Below, in pieces: positions 20,771 to 32,639 of a stretch of DNA of 64,000 nucleotides (the first letter of the stretch is position 1; each line of letters opens with the position of its first letter). The DNA is from Agelas oroides. Taxonomy: Eukaryota; Porifera; Demospongiae; Agelasida; Agelasidae. The notes beneath the pieces are model-generated. The model saw nothing but the letters and a program-made list of their open reading frames with translations. It did no database searches and was not told the DNA's origin. The stretch lies in assembly GCA_949130485.1 (NCBI GenBank), contig OX422184.1:9774996-9838995 (forward strand). The letters run 5' to 3'. A program made the position numbers and the translations under genes.

Positions 20771-22980
20771 CACGGTATTCCTAACGGTAAGACTGCTAGC
20801 ACACATCAGTAAACAAGTATTGGAACAAGTCATGCATCATTGTCGGTACTCACCTTCTACCTTACAATAGGGCTCCCAACGAAAAAATCGAAGGTGCTCC
20901 GATTTCAAATCTGTTGTACTAGAACTAACTATCTATCTGAGATATATAAAAACCGGACTATAAAAGTTGGTGCTGCAAAGCTATTTTCAGTCAATTCGTC
21001 TTGGACTTGAAAGGGTTAAGTGCCGAAAATTGGGCGCAGTTCGGTTCAAGTGACTTTTGAAGCTTCGCTATGAAACTAGTGGTATTGATAGATTTCACTT
21101 GATGTATCTTGTGCAAAAATGCCTGGACCACTCAAGTTTATAGCTGTCAAGAGACTACATTAGCTGTTATTTTACGTTGCAATACATTTCTCCCATAGAA
21201 GAATAATTGATAGTTTGAAGTGACTTTTGAAAAGTAAATTTAGCAAGCACCAGTGCAATTGATTATTTACCATTGGTAGAGTATTAAAATAGCTGGACCA
21301 CTCGCGTGGATATCTGTTAAAGGTATGTTCATATATAATCCCCCATATAAAATCAAAAATCCCATAATGGCCATATTTTGGCACATAACCGTCTGTTCGC
21401 TTTATTTATTTGCGGAAGAACGAAAGTCATAGAAACTATTGTAACTGTAGTTTACAAACAAGGTCACTTGGTTCTTGGATTTCAGCATACTTGAGTCAAG
21501 TTCGTTCGCTCTTGGATTTTTTTGTTGGGACCCCTACTTACGATGATCTTTCTCCAATTCACAAGCGGATTGAACATGGATGCCCATGCACCATGATAAA
21601 GCACAGCAAATGACAGCAAAGCTTCATCCTACATAATTCAAAATACTTGGATGCAGTCTAAAAGCCAAGGAAGCCAGGAATGTATATTATAGTGTTGTTT
21701 GGTAAAAAAATTACGAAAATTTTCCTCCCGATAATTAGAGGAGAATGTGGTACCAAAAGCGCGCTAGCTGGCCAACGGTTTACGTGGAGCAAAAACCGGT
21801 CTAGTGGTAAGTTGGGGCACTAAACTCATTTTTTGGGGTAGTTTCTGTGTAGAATGTACCGTAGTATTTACGTACTACAGCTTAGGGTGTTGTTTTCGGT
21901 TGAATTAAGGTGAGTGCAATCTGTCACTTGGATCCAGGTTCTGCGTACTACTAAATAACCAATGGGCAATACGTGCGAGAAGGTAGACACGCAAAAAGGT
22001 GGGCCTGACCGTAATACTTCAAATTTTGTGTCATTTAGTACGTGAATGATGGGGTATTTGGACTTGCCCTGTGAACACTCCAGCCTCTGGCCATACAATG
22101 GACATCACAAGTCCCCTCTTTTGAGCAAGCTTTGTTAATGCTTTGTACCCCTTAGCATTCAAAGGCTAATTTGTCAATAGCCAGCTGTTGCAATTTAGGG
22201 GCCGTTCCAAACAGGTTTGTGTCACGTTTAATGTCATTATGACCGTTAACTCGAACCCCCCCCCCCCCCCCCAGCCTTAACGACAACTTGTCAAAACACC
22301 ACAGAACAGTGAACAGCTTACTATAAAAGTGTCAAGTACGTAAACCCAGCAGAGACTCCTGTCCACTCCTGATCCTGGTAGATCCCAGCTACAGATATGT
22401 GCGTACAGCATAATTTAAAGCACAATAGGCAGCTATTAGCATGAGCACAATCTCGAGCATAATAGGTAAGTGCAACACAAATTATTTAAACTTTGAACCT
22501 AGTAAGAAATACATAGCCAAAAATGTTCTGACCCGATACGGTTCCGTTGCCAAAACGTTCTGTTACGAGTGTATTGAATCAGTACCGCAGTAGCATCAGG
22601 ACAGTATCAGATCAGTGGCATAATGTGCGCATGTCTAGTGAACGGCCCCTTAATGTAGTAGCATGTATGTTGTAAATGGGCTTCAATGTACATGTATCTA
22701 CATGTAGTTCCCTTTCCTCCTCTTCGCTATTAGAGTGCTGCAATGACTGCTGTTGCTGTTGATGAACTAGGACCAATCTGTTCTAAGAATGGCATCACGT
22801 CCTCGATGCTCCTTTCTTATGTATCCACTGAATCATGTGTATGTTTACCAGAAGTACAGACCATCACAAATGAGCTAGTACTAAGAAAGATGAGATAATC
22901 TCAGAATATCTTCAAGATGAGTGTGTTCTGCCAAAGCTTGGATTTTATAAAGGCAGAAGAATATTGCACTTCAGTCCAGC
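20771..22980. other. Intergenic, no gene recognised
   Basis: AT-rich sequence with a poly-C run at about 22,254-22,272. GCATAATAGGTAAGTGC near 22,458 resembles the GCATAATAGG repeats in the 48.6-49.1 kb MITE. No coding signal was found. Confidence 0.4.
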
Positions 22981-22984
22981 AATG

Positions 22985-23935
22985 AAGCCAACTTGTGCCA
23001 AAAAATCAGTATATGACTCAGAAACTCAGATTCAAAAACTTAAGCAAAAAATGTACGCAGTAATGCGAAATACCAACAAATGACTCAAACGTCCTGAGGT
23101 TATTGATGAGCAAAAAAACAAATTCATAGACAAAGGAAGCCATTAAAACTGATAAGAAACTCAAAGGGGCGGAATCACAGTTATCAAAATTGAGAGCAAA
23201 ACTAAATAGAATGGATTCGAGTGTTTCACTCATCTCAGCATTATCCAAATCAAGAGAAGAAATTTTCTTTTTAAGAGATTCAATCTCTTGACGAAGTTCA
23301 GCCTTCTTGACAGAGGTTTGATGGTTAAATTCATCTACCCTCATTCTCCAGTATGATGCACGATGGTTAACTCTAAGCTCAGAAGAAATCGCCACTTTTG
23401 AAAGTGGTAGGTACACAGATGACATGAGAGCATGTGTATATGAATTACTATCATTAAATGTAGGTGTACGTAATATTGCACCTGTCATTCGCTGTGTACT
23501 TAAGAATGTTGCACACAAATCTGTTGGTCGATTGCCAAGTTATGTTTTAGCATGCCAGATGATCCTTGAGTCACTTACAATAGTTCAAGCTCAACTTGGG
23601 GAAAAACTTTCCGAGACAGTTGGTTATAATACCCTACAAACTGATGGAACTACAAAGTTTGGTGAGCACTATGCGACATATGACGTCAGAACATCTGAAA
23701 CTAAAATTGCCTATACGCTTGCCCTTCGACATGTATTTTCTGGATCAGCTGAAGACTAGAATCCATGATTCTATACTCACATAACTTAAGACATCATCCT
23801 GGTTGGAAAAACAGTCATATGAAGAAAAAGAAAAACTCCTTCGCACAGCACAGACTCTTGCACCAACTATTAGAGCGAAGTTCAGAAGAAAGTTCAATGT
23901 AGTTACGGGTGCATATCGTTTACCTTGAATGTCTG
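22985..23935 (+). pseudogene. Transposon-like gene with coiled coil; one block inverted
   Basis: Plus-strand order: coiled-coil fragments (ETQIQKLKQKMYAVMRN at about 23,017-23,073; KTDKKLKGAESQLSKLRAKL at 23,142-23,216); a block readable only on the minus strand (LRVNHRASYWRMRVDEFN..KKAELRQEIESLKKK, 23,377-23,214); then plus again with SEEIATFESGRYTDDMRACV (about 23,379) and YELLSLNVGVRNIAPVI, TDGTTKFGEHYATYDVRTSE, ending ALRHVFSGSAED. A last piece (SSWLEKQSYEEKEKLLRTAQ..RRKFN) lies at about 23,798-23,910. I recall this layout from multi-copy, unclassified invertebrate genes thought to be transposon-derived. Flipping 23,214-23,377 restores a continuous coiled coil running into the GRYTDD domain. 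Confidence 0.65.
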
Positions 23936-24299
23936 TCTTAATTGTATGTAGTAACTGTTTTTGAGAGCCAGCTTCCTTTCAGCTTGTAAAGAGTATGTAC
24001 GCACTGTAATAATTATTGTTGAACTTGTGACATGCATGTACCAGTATTTATAGTTATTCAACATTCACCTTGAAATGTCTCTTATATGTGAACGGACCAA
24101 GTAGAATTAGAAATAGAGGCACGTTTTTGCATTTTGAGAAAATCAATTTTAAAACTTTGAGCATGCAAAAGCATCGACTAATGTAGAAGTACGCTACCCT
24201 TACGATAGGCACGGAAATGCCGCAAGTGTGCTGTTATTTAGGATTTAGATGAAAAAATTGAGCAACAAGAGAGCCTTGAAGAGTGGTTATGGAATATGC

Positions 24300-25065
24300 T
24301 AAACCATGTCATATGACAGTGTTGGATCTGTGTTTAGCCTCAAACTTCAGTTTAGGAATGGGGTTTATACACAGTTTGAAAACCCATCAAATATTCACAT
24401 GAGAGTTTACAGCCTTCCACACATTGCACGAGATACGGGACTGGCAGGACTTCGGCCTCATCTCCGATTCCACAGTAGTCCAGCATTCAGGAAGGCTACA
24501 GTGTCTACATAAAAGTTCTCAGCCCGTGAAATAAAAACGATTTCAGTATGTTTACTCTATGGAATGGGAAAGAATCAAATTCAGCTAAATCCAGTGTCAT
24601 GGCTGACTTTTTGAAGTTTGTTGATGCAAATAGCCAGCCCAATGGGAGAAGTGCGGATTCTCATGGCCCGACACACTACATCTCAAAGTTTTCAACTATT
24701 CAGATCCCTAAGAGTGATGTTCCCAACTACGGTGAGCGAGTGCGAAGGTCTGTGGTGGGGGAGTTCTGCAAGGCTCAAAGTGAGGCAAGTCTGGTTGCTC
24801 TAATGGATCAGCTTCCAATTGGCTTCACACCCACAGACCAAAAGTTGCTATCTGCCCTCATAAGCAGGATTACTGCGATACGTGTTCCAAATTAAACGCT
24901 CAAGTTCATTCTAAGCGTACAACCCTTAATCGCATCCGACAAAGTGGTTCATCGAGCGTAAGAGGAGGATGAAGAACTGACCCAGCTACAAGACCGATTC
25001 ATTCTAGTTCTCAGTGCTGATTTTCAAATGTCAAAGCTCATCCCTAGCTGGGGGCTTTCACCGAA
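24300..25065 (+). pseudogene. Second unclassified transposon-like gene fragment
   Basis: The frame from 24,548 reads GKESNSAKSSVMADFLKFVD, ANSQPNGRSADSHGPTHYIS, KSDVPNYGERVRRSVVGEF. A frame change near 24,860 gives DYCDTCSKLNAQVHSKRTTL and NRIRQSGSSS, and another change at about 24,975 gives EELTQLQDRFILVLSADFQM and SKLIPSWGLSP (to 25,055). From memory these are consecutive pieces of a large invertebrate multi-copy protein with a DDE-like core further downstream; that core is missing here. 24,306-24,512 is also open but not recognised. Two frameshifts and truncation make it a pseudogene. Confidence 0.55.
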
Positions 25066-25400
25066 AAGGCCATTTGTCGTGAAATTCTGCTGCTTGTGGG
25101 GGTGGGGCTGAATATTTGGGGGATCCAGATGAGAATACATCATGCTGGCAGCTAGTGCTACAGGGAGAGGTTAGACTGGTAGTGGGGTTAAGTGGAGGGG
25201 GAGGTGGCTGGTCCTGGGGGGAGTCAGGGGTAAGGGTGTGGGCTGGGCTTGAGGTGGGGGTGGGGCTACAGTTGACCCTGTGAGGATGTACATGTTACAG
25301 TTCCATCGTTCACACAGTTGTTTTCCAAGCGCTGGTTTGTCAGCCTCATCCCAGTAGCATCAAGTTCTGCTTCATTTGCTCTACTCTGCATGGAGTTTTC
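25066..25400. other. G-rich low-complexity stretch
   Basis: 25,090-25,275 is strongly G-rich on the plus strand (GGGGGTGGGGCTG, GGAGGGGGAGGTGGC). No gene was seen. Confidence 0.4.
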
Positions 25401-25404
25401 CATG

Positions 25405-25612
25405 GTGTTCACTCAGGGGACTTAAGGCCTGGGTTGGTTTTGGTTTTGTGGTTTGGGTAATAAATCACGACTTAAATTAATAGTTTTCGCCATGTTTTAC
25501 CACTTATGTTTGGCCCGTTGCTTCAGTGGTCCTTTGCAGTGACTGGTGAAGACAACAGGAAACACACAAAACCACAATTAAAGTGATCACTATGATACTA
25601 CATTCCTCCTTC
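25405..25612 (-). repeat. Possible gypsy LTR remnant
   Basis: Immediately downstream (minus strand) of the gypsy pol end. The minus-strand sequence after a purine-rich GGAAGGAGGAA starts TGTAGTATCATAGTGATC, a plausible LTR start. The other boundary and a second LTR were not found, so this is tentative. Confidence 0.3.
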
Positions 25613-25671
25613 CTAAGGAAGTACATTACAAAATAAATACACAGACACCAAGACACACACTTAAAACCAGT

Positions 25672-26215
25672 TCAGTTCCAACAGTTCTCAAGGCATTCAC
25701 ACAAAACGATCCGGAGGACGCTGATCACGAGAAGGATACCGATGTCCTTCAACACCCGCACTAACACCAGGCGATTCATGTCAAACGATCTCGGGGGGTC
25801 TCCGGTGGGGTCCTGGGTCTCAGTAGAGTCAATTCCCACAGGGTCTGGCGCTTCCCGATTCAACTGACAAGTCGAACACTGTTGAACTCGTTCTTCAATA
25901 TCGCGATCCATACCCGGCCACCAAACAAAACTCCTTGCCAAAGCCTTCATCCGACTAATTCCAGGGTGCCCAGCATGTAGCTCCACTAACATGGCCTGTC
26001 AAGCTGTGGGGGGAATCACCACTCTGTTTCCCCAGATGACACATCCAAAACTGCACCCATGCCATAATCCGACGTGTCACAAGCCAACCGAATCTCCACA
26101 TTCTGGTCAAAATGAGCCAACACCCGCGATGACACCAACTGCTCCTTGGCCTTCGCAAAAGCCTTTTTGAGGTCTTTGTAGGCTTCCCAGTTGGTGGTTT
26201 ACTACAGACGCGTGT
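25672..26215 (-). pseudogene. Ty3/gypsy pol fragment (RNase H start, integrase zinc finger, 3' end)
   Basis: Minus strand. 26,200-26,035 reads KAFAKAKEQLVSSRVLAHF and IRLACDTSDYGMGAVL, the start of the gypsy RNase H with its first Asp. It then jumps to LVELHAGHPGISRMKALARS..CSTCQLNRE (25,992-25,850), the H2C2 zinc finger of integrase. The integrase catalytic core is deleted. A C-terminal RYPSRDQRPPDRF tail in another frame lies near 25,690. Thus most of RNase H and the integrase core are lost, with frameshifts. Confidence 0.8.
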
Positions 26216-26394
26216 CAGTTGAAAGTCACCTGAACTGGATGCCCAAAAATTTTGTGTACTTATGGAGTGGCAAATGGTGGGTGTGGTTACTGGTACAGCA
26301 GTTTTAGTCCGTAGTGACCTTCACAACGAAGAGAACTTTTGTAAACCAACAGGCTAGGTTACCTGAGAAAGAGTCCATTCTCATGTAGACAGCT

Positions 26395-26428
26395 TTTTTT
26401 TGTTGTTGTTGTTTTGTTTTTTTAAGCA
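26395..26428. repeat. T-rich simple repeat
   Basis: Poly-T with TTG trinucleotides; low complexity only. Confidence 0.6.
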
Positions 26429-26623
26429 CTGTAAAATCCTGTGTCACCATAGGTCCCCATTTCATGATGGCATGTGTTTGGCCTTGTATAGTCTCCATGG
26501 ATTACCTCTCAGGCTTAGTACTTTAAAAGAAGATTCTTCAATGATAACTGTTACTTAAGTGAACAGTCCCAGATACAACCAGAGTGGGCAGTGGGGGTGG
26601 TTTATCTCCATAGCCAGGTAGTC

Positions 26624-26709
26624 TAGCCTCATTCCCAGGCCTTCCCCGGCTCCAATTTTTGATTGCTTGCAGTATGCAAAAACGGAGGGAGAAGGCCTGG
26701 TGAATCTTA
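26624..26709 (+). repeat. Short MITE, TAGCCTCATTCCCAGGCC ends
   Basis: The left end TAGCCTCATTCCCAGGCCTTCC pairs with the diverged right end GGAGAAGGCCTGGTGAATC; about 86 bp. Another related right end (CCTGGGAATGAGGCTA) is at 27,328-27,343. Confidence 0.6.
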
Positions 26710-26749
26710 CCACGTAATCCGCGGCACAGGCGTCACATGTTGTCACGCT

Positions 26750-27815
26750 TGTATGTATAGCCATGCTAGGGAGAAGACCGATCTTGCATTCTGTTCTAGC
26801 TACGAAGATGAGACAAGCGCTGACGGAGAACATCAAGCGCACAAAACATATCCGAGCTAGAAGGAATAGCTCCGAAGAGTTGCCGAACATGTGTGAAATA
26901 TCTGCAGTGACAAAAAAGCTATCCAGTCCTTTGACCCTCGACCAGACGAACTAAGAAACTGCAATGCACAGAGGCTCTAACAACTGCTTGTTGATGTTCA
27001 CTGAGTTTTCTAGCTTCAAACCACTTATGAGAATTTGACTGCTCTCTGGTCTCACACTCTATTTGACGTGCTTCTTCCTATGATACGTTAAGTTTCATCA
27101 TACTGGGAGTCAAAAAGATTCCAGAACATTTGAAACCTCTTGAGTACGGACAACAGATGGAGAAGACTGCATTGGATCATTTTGTACGCCACCAACACAG
27201 TTGTGGTCACCAAGACTTCTATTCCATCACAATTGATGATGCAAGTTACTTTGGTGCATTACATCCCAGCCAGGAAGTAGATCCAGGCCTTCCCACCATC
27301 CACTTTTGGCTTAAAGATTGAGAGAACCTGGGAATGAGGCTACATACTGAGTGGGAGGCATGGAATGTGGTAGCATTGTGCACCAATACGGGATGCATGA
27401 CCTGTGTAAGTTTGTACAATGTTAATATGGGCAAGAAGTGTTACTGTAGTGAGCTACGTAAATATTGGCAAAAGCAAAAATGAATGAAATTGACACCAAA
27501 GTAGGCTATTCAATAATCATGTGATCTGAAATTGAATTTCTTGCATAAAATTAGATCTTACGCTGCACAAAAATCACAATATGTGCAAATGTGTAGGCCT
27601 GCTCTTGTAAGCTAGGTAAATGTATCACTGGTTTTTCCTAGATTTGTGTGAAGAATCACAATATGTGAAAACCCCAAGGGCCTGCTTTTGTACGCTAAGT
27701 GTATAGCTGTTTTTGCTAGCTAGGTTTCGTGCAATCTTCATTGGTCGCAAAGTTCGACAAGCTATGTACACAATTTGACTTACGCTAAACTGGAAAAAGA
27801 CTCTGGCTACAATGG
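26750..27815. other. Intergenic, no gene recognised
   Basis: Several short open frames on both strands without recognisable content. One MITE end at 27,328-27,343. Confidence 0.35.
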
Positions 27816-27822
27816 TAAATAA

Positions 27823-28260
27823 CCCTTTATACCCAAATGACGACTATAGAATGATGACCATAGTTGTCATGGGCTTTGGTACGTTAATTTACGAATGACG
27901 ACTATAGTCATCATGGCCGCCATCTAGCAGTTAGCGCTTTCTAGCCCGCGGCTACGTACTATATAGTTATTACGTGCCACAGGAAGTCGAATAAAGCATA
28001 ATAAGCTGGGCTGTCGTATAGGGACTTTCCTCGGAAATCGCGTTGGAAGTTTACCGTTCGATCTTGTTGTATTTAGTACTGCCACAGAACAGCTGGTTTC
28101 CCGTGCGCCACTGGTTCTACCGAATTTGTTCTAACTAATCATCTAAATAACAGTGAAAACGTACCTTCACTGGGAGTTTTGCCTTGAACTTCCATCACTC
28201 GTAGCCACGTGGTAATCCTGCCATGCCCATCAGGTATAAACGATTAATGTAATTAAGACT
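27823..28260. repeat. Relative of the TTAA element at 55,787-56,375
   Basis: Shares with 55,787-56,375 a CCCTTTATACCC-like start and an internal stretch (TATAGGGACTT.C.CGGAAATCGCGTTGGAAGTTT versus TATAGGGACTTCCCCTCAAA...GCGTTCGAAGTTT), both followed by GAAACGTACCTTC-type sequence. Borders and TTAA flanks are eroded here. Confidence 0.5.
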
Positions 28261-28682
28261 CAATTCAAATGCTTACATACTTAATTTGGAATATAACACC
28301 ATAAACACCACATTATTTTGCACCATTTTGCATTTGCCTTTCTAAGGAAAGTGGGTGGCCGAAGACATCCATCCAGTGTCTCTTCCAGATAACCAACAGG
28401 ATGAAAATCTCCCCTGGTCTCTACAGGCAACTCAAGTGATGGCAGCATCTAGTGACTGTGGCTTAGCCGAAAAACCAACTGCAACTGCAAGCGACACTGA
28501 GCAATAGTTGAAATTGCGCTTAAGCATGAGCCCAGTCATCTTAGCAACGTTTGAAGCCAGCTATCATTAGTTACAGCACTACTGCCCTAAAGGTGACTGT
28601 GTCCAAAGGAGAGATTTGTTGGAGTAGAGACTTGAAACAGCAGTGGCTCTTGCAGTATGCAAGTTCAACGATGGTGCCTACT

Positions 28683-28746
28683 CATTGCAATTCTTGATCT
28701 TCAGCGAAGAATTCCTAGTAAGCGTGAGTCAGTAGCTCGCATTGAT

Positions 28747-28783
<37 letters not shown>

Positions 28784-28784
28784 C
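28683..28784 (+). pseudogene. 18S rRNA 3'-region fragment
   Basis: GTACACACCGCCCGTCGCTAC, preceded by TTGATTACGTCCCTGCCCTT, is the near-universal 3' region of small-subunit rRNA. The preceding TTGCAATTCTTGATC and GAATTCCTAGTAAGCGTGAGT match eukaryotic 18S with scattered changes (GTAGCTCGCATTG). About 100 bp only; the flanks are not rRNA. This is a dispersed, decayed rDNA fragment, not a functional gene. Confidence 0.9.
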
Positions 28785-29044
28785 ATCATGAGACCTTGAA
28801 GAAGACTGAGGACAACCTGAAGAAACAGGAAGCCCTGACGAGGAAGTCTGAGAAGAAACTGGACAAACTTCGTGAGCCCCTCCACCCACCACTACAACTG
28901 AACCTAACGCTGGACCTACATCCATACAACCGAACAAAAGCAGGAAGGGAAGAAGTCAGAACTCCCGCGTCCCCGCTCCTCCAGAACAAAGTAACCTCTT
29001 CACTTGTTAACTATTTCGAGTACGGTATATTAAAGTGGTTTTAA
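28785..29044 (+). pseudogene. Coiled-coil reading frame fused to the 18S fragment
   Basis: Directly after the rRNA match the sequence is open in the frame HHETLKKTEDNLKKQEALTR..SEKKLDKLREPL, strongly heptad-like, then a Pro/Leu-rich and basic tail, ending at 29,042-29,044. No ATG begins it in frame; the frame runs back into the rRNA segment. No family recognised. It may be an exon fragment, or part of a chimeric retrocopy joined to rRNA. Confidence 0.45.
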
Positions 29045-29880
29045 AGTATGACAGAGTTTGGTTAGTTTTATTAACTATAAATGTTAAATGTACATATTTG
29101 GTTATTCTTACTGCTTTTGTTGAAGCAAAATCCTGATGGTTGAATCTCAATGGTTTGTGTATTATTAACTTGGAGCAAAATCACACCAAAATACCTCATA
29201 TGGTTAGTTTAAGCCTTCATTTTAGTGTACTAACCTTATGGCTTTGTGGAGACCCTTCAACCACCAGGCTGTAAGATGTTCCAATACTTGCTAGTTCCAT
29301 CTGGGAACAGAACTTGAAGCCTGTGTGAGTGACAGCCATCAGGCACCTTCCTCTTTCCCTATATAATATATATGAAGAATATCCAGTGCGAGTGATTTGG
29401 ACGACAAACTATGAAGTTATGTACTGCTGTATAGCCACAAATGATTACAATGCCAAGAAGTACCACTCGTTTGCACTATACTGGAAACTTCGAGTTAATA
29501 TTATTCTACCTAATCTAGTTAGCTAATCCAATTATGGTAATCGCTTAGATTTCTTACAGTCACTGCTACTAAAACATTTAAAATGTGTATATAAAGAAGT
29601 AGGGATGGCATGCCAAAAAGTATGGAGTTCCTGTGGAGTGAGGAGAAAGGGTATGTCGAGTAGATCATCTTTCACTGCTTCCAGGAAGTGCATGTCTCCT
29701 GTATGGTATTGATACTGTCATTCTGCGTCTGGGGGGAGCTCTGACATCTCCAGGGAAGTAATCGTTCCTTGATATACATCTCCCTGGATCGAACTATGTA
29801 CCTCAGTGTGCGTAGTAGTTTCAAATGCTGACATCATCTCTGTGGTGCTGCGGTATGGGTGTATTGATGAGGACAGTAGG
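29045..29880. other. Intergenic, no gene recognised
   Basis: GTAGGGATGGCATGCCAAAAAGT (29,601-29,623) is a short repeat shared with 42,920-42,950. Nothing else was recognised. Confidence 0.4.
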
Positions 29881-29884
29881 AGGG

Positions 29885-29960
29885 GGTTGGCAAAAGTTTA
29901 TTCACTGCTTTGAGGCCCAACGTTTTGCTCATCGGTGGAGCTTTCTCAAGGGTTAGTACA
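29885..29960 (-). repeat. Penelope-like terminal fragment with hammerhead-like core
   Basis: On the minus strand, CCTTGAGAAAGCTCCACCGATGAGCAAAACGTTGGGCC resembles the terminal repeats of Penelope-like elements, which commonly carry a short hammerhead ribozyme followed by an AACGTTGGG box. The CUGAUGA and GAAA core positions are imperfect (CCGATGAG, CAAAAC), so catalytic activity is unlikely. Identification rests on remembered motif shape. Confidence 0.35.
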
Positions 29961-30240
29961 ACATGAAGCAGCGCTTAAATACAGGTTTGTTTAGTAACAG
30001 CATGTGTGGAAACTAGTAATGGCACGTACCTAGTGATAGCGTGTTTACCATGGCAACTGCACTCTATCATAGTACTATGCAACCGTAGGGTTCTGTTCTG
30101 GAAAAGTCTGGAAAGTAGCGGGGATTTCTCGAGGTGCAAGTGTTTAACGAGCAATCTCCTCAGGCAGTGTGTTGGTAAATGCGGTGAGACTCACACCACT
30201 AGCAGTGGCAAGAAGCTCCTGAAAGTGAGTGAATTTATGT

Positions 30241-30640
30241 GGTATCTAAAGGAACTTTAAATTGAGTTAATACGGAAGTGGGGGCCATTTCCTGTAGGCG
30301 TGGTCAGCTGACCAGTATATTAGACACAGGCGGCGTGTGCTGAGTCATTATTAGACATTAGTGAGCTAGTGGTCAATGCAAAAGACAGACACGCATCTCG
30401 GTTCAAACTACACACACAAACCACTAGCCCCTAACAGGTAGGTCAGTAGCTACTAGGTACGGACATATTAAGGCTGGAACTGGCGATGCCAGCCTCCAGT
30501 CATGTGAGTATAAACTTGATTTGCTATGTACTTACTTTGAAGTTTGCGCAACAGCTTGAAGAGAATCGTTGCTGTTTCCTAAAGACTACTTTTAGTTGTT
30601 TTTTATGTTGTTAGTGATTCTAGCTAGCCTGCCAAATAAT
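30241..30640 (+). repeat. Split direct repeat A1 of the Ngaro-like element
   Basis: GGTATCTAAAGGAACTTTAAATTGAG through GACCAGTATATTAGACACAGG and CAATGCAAAAGACAGACACGC matches 56,944 onward almost base for base. A further match (TTGTTTTTTATGTTGTTAGTGATTC near 30,600) shows that A2 has a deletion of about 170 bp relative to A1. Confidence 0.9.
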
Positions 30641-30654
30641 AACATCGTGTAGAC

Positions 30655-30825
30655 ATGCCAAAAATGCGGAAGAGAAGCCGTGGTGGATAAACCGCCAGTA
30701 CAGCTAGTCCCGCATCCCGTCGTTCAATGAGGGCATCGACCAGAGCGGCGACTACTGCCCCGTCGAGCGCAACAGGACGGAGCACGACAGACCCTACCAC
30801 TCACGGCACCCAAACACCGGATCCA
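30655..30825 (+). pseudogene. Ngaro-like gag ORF, first part
   Basis: ATG at 30,655 shortly after A1; reads MPKMRKRSRGG, then a TAA, then a Ser/Thr/Ala-rich low-complexity region (RRSMRASTRAATTAPSSATG). It is cut at 30,825 by the 17.4-kb insertion. The frame resumes at 48,199 (GVSLSDLLELVQAQARRLTE). With one copy of the CA duplication removed the two halves are in frame. Confidence 0.75.
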
Positions 30826-31210
30826 CACTCTTAGAAATAAAGTGTTTGAAACACACCAAATCTGGTGTGCTTTTACGGTACCTCCCGGTACACCTGATAT
30901 GGTGTTTATGGCACACCTGGAGAAGTGTATTTATCACACCACATAATGGTGTCCTCTACACACTCATGCAGTGGTCTTAGCACACCAGATTTGGTGTGCT
31001 TCTACAGTACCTCCCAGCACACCCAATATGGTGTTCATAGCACACTTCGAGTATTGTGTCCAGAATGGCAGATGCTGGAGTGCTCTACACACCCACTAAG
31101 GTGTGTGTTGTACACTAGATGTAGGGCTGCACACTATTCACCAGAGTGTGCTCTGGACACTGCAGTGAATACTGTGCACACCAGGTTTTACACCAAATAC
31201 AGTGTGCAAT
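30826..31210 (+). repeat. Left terminus and subterminal GTGTGC/CACACC repeats
   Basis: Successive short palindromes such as GCACACCAAATCTGGTGTGC (30,967-31,010 repeats the theme) and GTACACCTGATATGGTGTTT. The right terminus (47,880-48,198) shows the mirror arrangement, for example GCTGGTGCACACCTGGATTA twice. Confidence 0.7.
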
Positions 31211-32639
31211 GCACTCAAAAAAATTGCATTATTCAAATGTTTGTATTGCAAGTGACAAGAATGAAGTGGAAGCCTAGAAATAGCTGTGAAAGCACCTACA
31301 ACAATTGTGAGCATATAGGGAGTACACGTCCAATACAAGAATTGTTCAGTCTGTATGGCATGTTTCAACTGATGAATGATGTTCATGGAGTATGCACCTG
31401 ATCTGGTTCTTCATCTCTGTTCTTCTGCTCCCCTGTGTATAAAACAACAAGAACACATGTCAGTCAAAGGACAGTCAACTTATAAAACACTTCTCTGGTA
31501 GTTGTGGTAAGTTAAGGAAACGGGCCACTTTGACAAGTTAGGGTAAACACACAATTGCTCACTTCATTTTCATTTGTAGAATGATGTTAACGTGGCTGTT
31601 TACAGAAACCCATGTATGCATCCTGCTCCTTTAGGACATCAACACAGCCTACATGTAGAGGCAGCCATGCTCAACAGCTGTATACTACTCACCACTCTCA
31701 ATGAAGGTGTCCGAGTTATTTGGAAACTATACATACCATTCATGCAGAATCACAAGAGATGAGAATGCTGCATGTTGTCTAAACTGATTCATGCAACAAA
31801 AAGGGCTGATCCAATCTAATGACCAACCCTCACAGGACTTGCCACATGTGATGCTCAAAACTGTCATGATGAGTGAATGTGCATAGCTATCTTTAGAATT
31901 TTACATTGCATTTGACTCTTGGACATATCTGATGTAAACTTCGCTCTAAAAATTGGCCATAATCTCTTCTATTCTTTGACAACTTGGCAAATAGGAAGGT
32001 GGGAAGGCAAGGGAGATCTAATCACACACAATGTCTAAGAAATGGCCTCACCCAAGCTTCTTCATCAGGTACTCCACTCCATGTGTCTATGTCTTCTGTC
32101 CCCTGATGTCACAACACATGACCATATCTCTTAGGCTCCCTCTATACTGCTAAAAAAATGGAGGCAGAGAAGGGCCGGGAACAAGGCTAGGCCATACATT
32201 TCAACATTTGTATGAAAACTAGAGAATGAGAAAGCTTGTCTTGAAAACACATTCTGCTTTACCCTTGTTTCCATGCCTTTGCTACTTCAAGTGTTTGGCG
32301 TAGGAGATACATGTATTGGTATGTGCAATGAGGTCAGAGGGTAGAGACACAGGGGGCTGTGTCTGATGAAGAACCTTGATCCCCTTTTTGTAATGTCCCA
32401 TCAGACGACTAGAAACTGGAGCATTTGCAAGACAACACCAGTACAGCTAATTGTTCAATATATTCAGGACTGGTGACAGCAAAGACGTGCATGGGAACGC
32501 AGAATGTGTTTTCAAGACAAATTTATGTTGACTTGCATGGCCTCCCAGGCTTTCAAGACATGCCTTCAGTATATAAATATTGAGAGGAAGGCCTGGAGAG
32601 ATCTGTTTACATGTGGTGATGTCAGGTATAGATGAAAGG
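31211..32639. other. Insert interior, no gene recognised
   Basis: A MITE end (GGGCCGGGAACAAGGCTA, about 32,172-32,189) is the only recognised item. Confidence 0.4.
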
